Origin: Alienimonas chondri | Lineage (GTDB): Bacteria; Planctomycetota; Planctomycetia; Planctomycetales; Planctomycetaceae | Direction: 5' to 3' | Length of the DNA stretch: 48,180 bases | NCBI RefSeq assembly: GCF_013036045.1 | Contig: NZ_WTPX01000021.1 | Span: 1 to 48,180 of the forward strand | Part shown: piece by piece, positions 47,701-48,180 of the stretch | Position numbering within the stretch: position 1 is the first letter of the stretch | Layout: each line of letters begins with the position of its first letter | The notes under the pieces: model-generated | Databases searched by the model: none | Seen by the model: only the letters and a program-made list of their open reading frames with translations | Told to the model about the DNA's origin: nothing | Made by a program: the position numbers and the translations under genes

Positions 47701-48144
47701 GGCGGGGTGATCGCGCTGGTCGTCACGGACCAAACGCTGACCGTCGCGGCGCTGGTCGGGTTCATCTCCCTTGCCGGCATCGCCAGCCGCAACGGCATTC
47801 TGTTGCTGAACCATTACCTGCACCTCGTTCGGCATGAGGGCGAGGACTGGACCCGCGGCATGGTCGTGCGAGCCGGCCGGGAACGGCTGGCGCCGGTGCT
47901 GATGACGGCCCTCACCAGCGGCATCGGCTTGGTCCCGCTGGCGCTGGCCGCCGGCGAGCCCGGCAAGGAGATCCTCTACCCGGTCGCCACGGTGATCATC
48001 GGCGGACTGCTGACCAGCACCGCCGCGGAGTTCGTCGTCCGTCCCGCACTGTTTTGGGCGATCGGCCGCCCCGCCGGCCGGCGACTGGCCTCGTCATCCG
48101 GCGGCCCCGTGAAGCTGACGGAAGAGTCCGAAGCCCACGCCTGA
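44788..48144 (+). CDS. Heavy-metal RND efflux pump (CusA/CzcA family)
   Basis: This is the inner-membrane proton-driven metal exporter. The 1118-residue product starts [19 protein letters not shown], has the family porter start [20 protein letters not shown], the membrane helix 4 motif [25 protein letters not shown] with two Asp (the AIG..VD.AIV form resembles CusA more than CzcA's DFG form), and the second transmembrane block [19 protein letters not shown] followed by [17 protein letters not shown]. An unusual extra pair of helices with a long loop lies near residues 510-620. Sequence cannot settle whether copper/silver or divalent metals are exported. It is full length, but its translation start follows the inserted heptamer array directly and no ribosome binding site remains. 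Confidence 0.94.
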   Translation: [1118 protein letters not shown]

Positions 48145-48180
48145 AGCGTTCCCCGGGCGCCGGCCCCCCCGCCGCCCACT

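Overview
The window (about 68-70% GC by eye) looks like chromosome of a planctomycete (Planctomycetota, class Planctomycetia). The clearest markers are two secreted DUF1592-type haem proteins each paired with a Tat-exported DUF1552 protein, a PVC-type beta-propeller dehydrogenase with HEAT repeats, ThuA-like and Tat-exported Gfo/Idh/MocA proteins, GC-rich repeats that read as 'SPKRKRG' on one strand, and the rarity of Shine-Dalgarno sequences. The genus cannot be fixed from sequence reading alone.

Layout. (1) 1-3.6 kb: an accessory-looking stretch with three unrecognised or divergent genes, one of which carries the palm motifs of family-A DNA polymerases, separated by AT-richer spacers and paired GC hairpins. 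(2) 3.8-10.5 kb, minus strand: a complete pstS-pstC-pstA-pstB high-affinity phosphate transporter; both permeases carry very large extra domains. (3) 10.5-12.9 kb: a tandem 11-bp repeat array, the signal recognition particle RNA gene, a small coupled gene, a MOSC-domain protein and csrA with a clear terminator. (4) 13-20.8 kb: housekeeping and accessory enzymes (isochorismatase-like hydrolase, azoreductase, two Tat-exported Gfo/Idh/MocA oxidoreductases, a secreted protein of unknown role, a GlmU-like left-handed beta-helix protein). (5) 20.9-24.1 kb, minus strand: phoR-phoU-phoB, the regulatory half of the phosphate system, about 10 kb from pst; then a divergent EamA-type permease.

(6) 25.3-41.8 kb: a large block of secreted redox proteins. 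Two DUF1592/DUF1552 pairs (the second translationally coupled to a secreted ankyrin protein) flank a minus-strand set made of a ThuA-like protein, a PVC dehydrogenase lacking a haem domain, and a 973-residue protein fusing HEAT-like helices, an azurin-type copper domain, a cytochrome c and an alpha/beta-hydrolase. (7) 42.2-48.1 kb: a heavy-metal export operon (His-rich small protein, RND membrane-fusion protein, RND pump), interrupted between adaptor and pump by an antisense S23-type four-helix-bundle gene. That gene is framed by oppositely oriented arrays of a 7-bp repeat, so the unit looks like an inserted cassette. This cassette, the copper/haem/esterase fusion and the polymerase-like protein are the most unusual items.

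Start codons were chosen by domain limits, signal peptides and overlap with neighbours; many genes have no recognisable ribosome binding site, so starts are less certain than ends.
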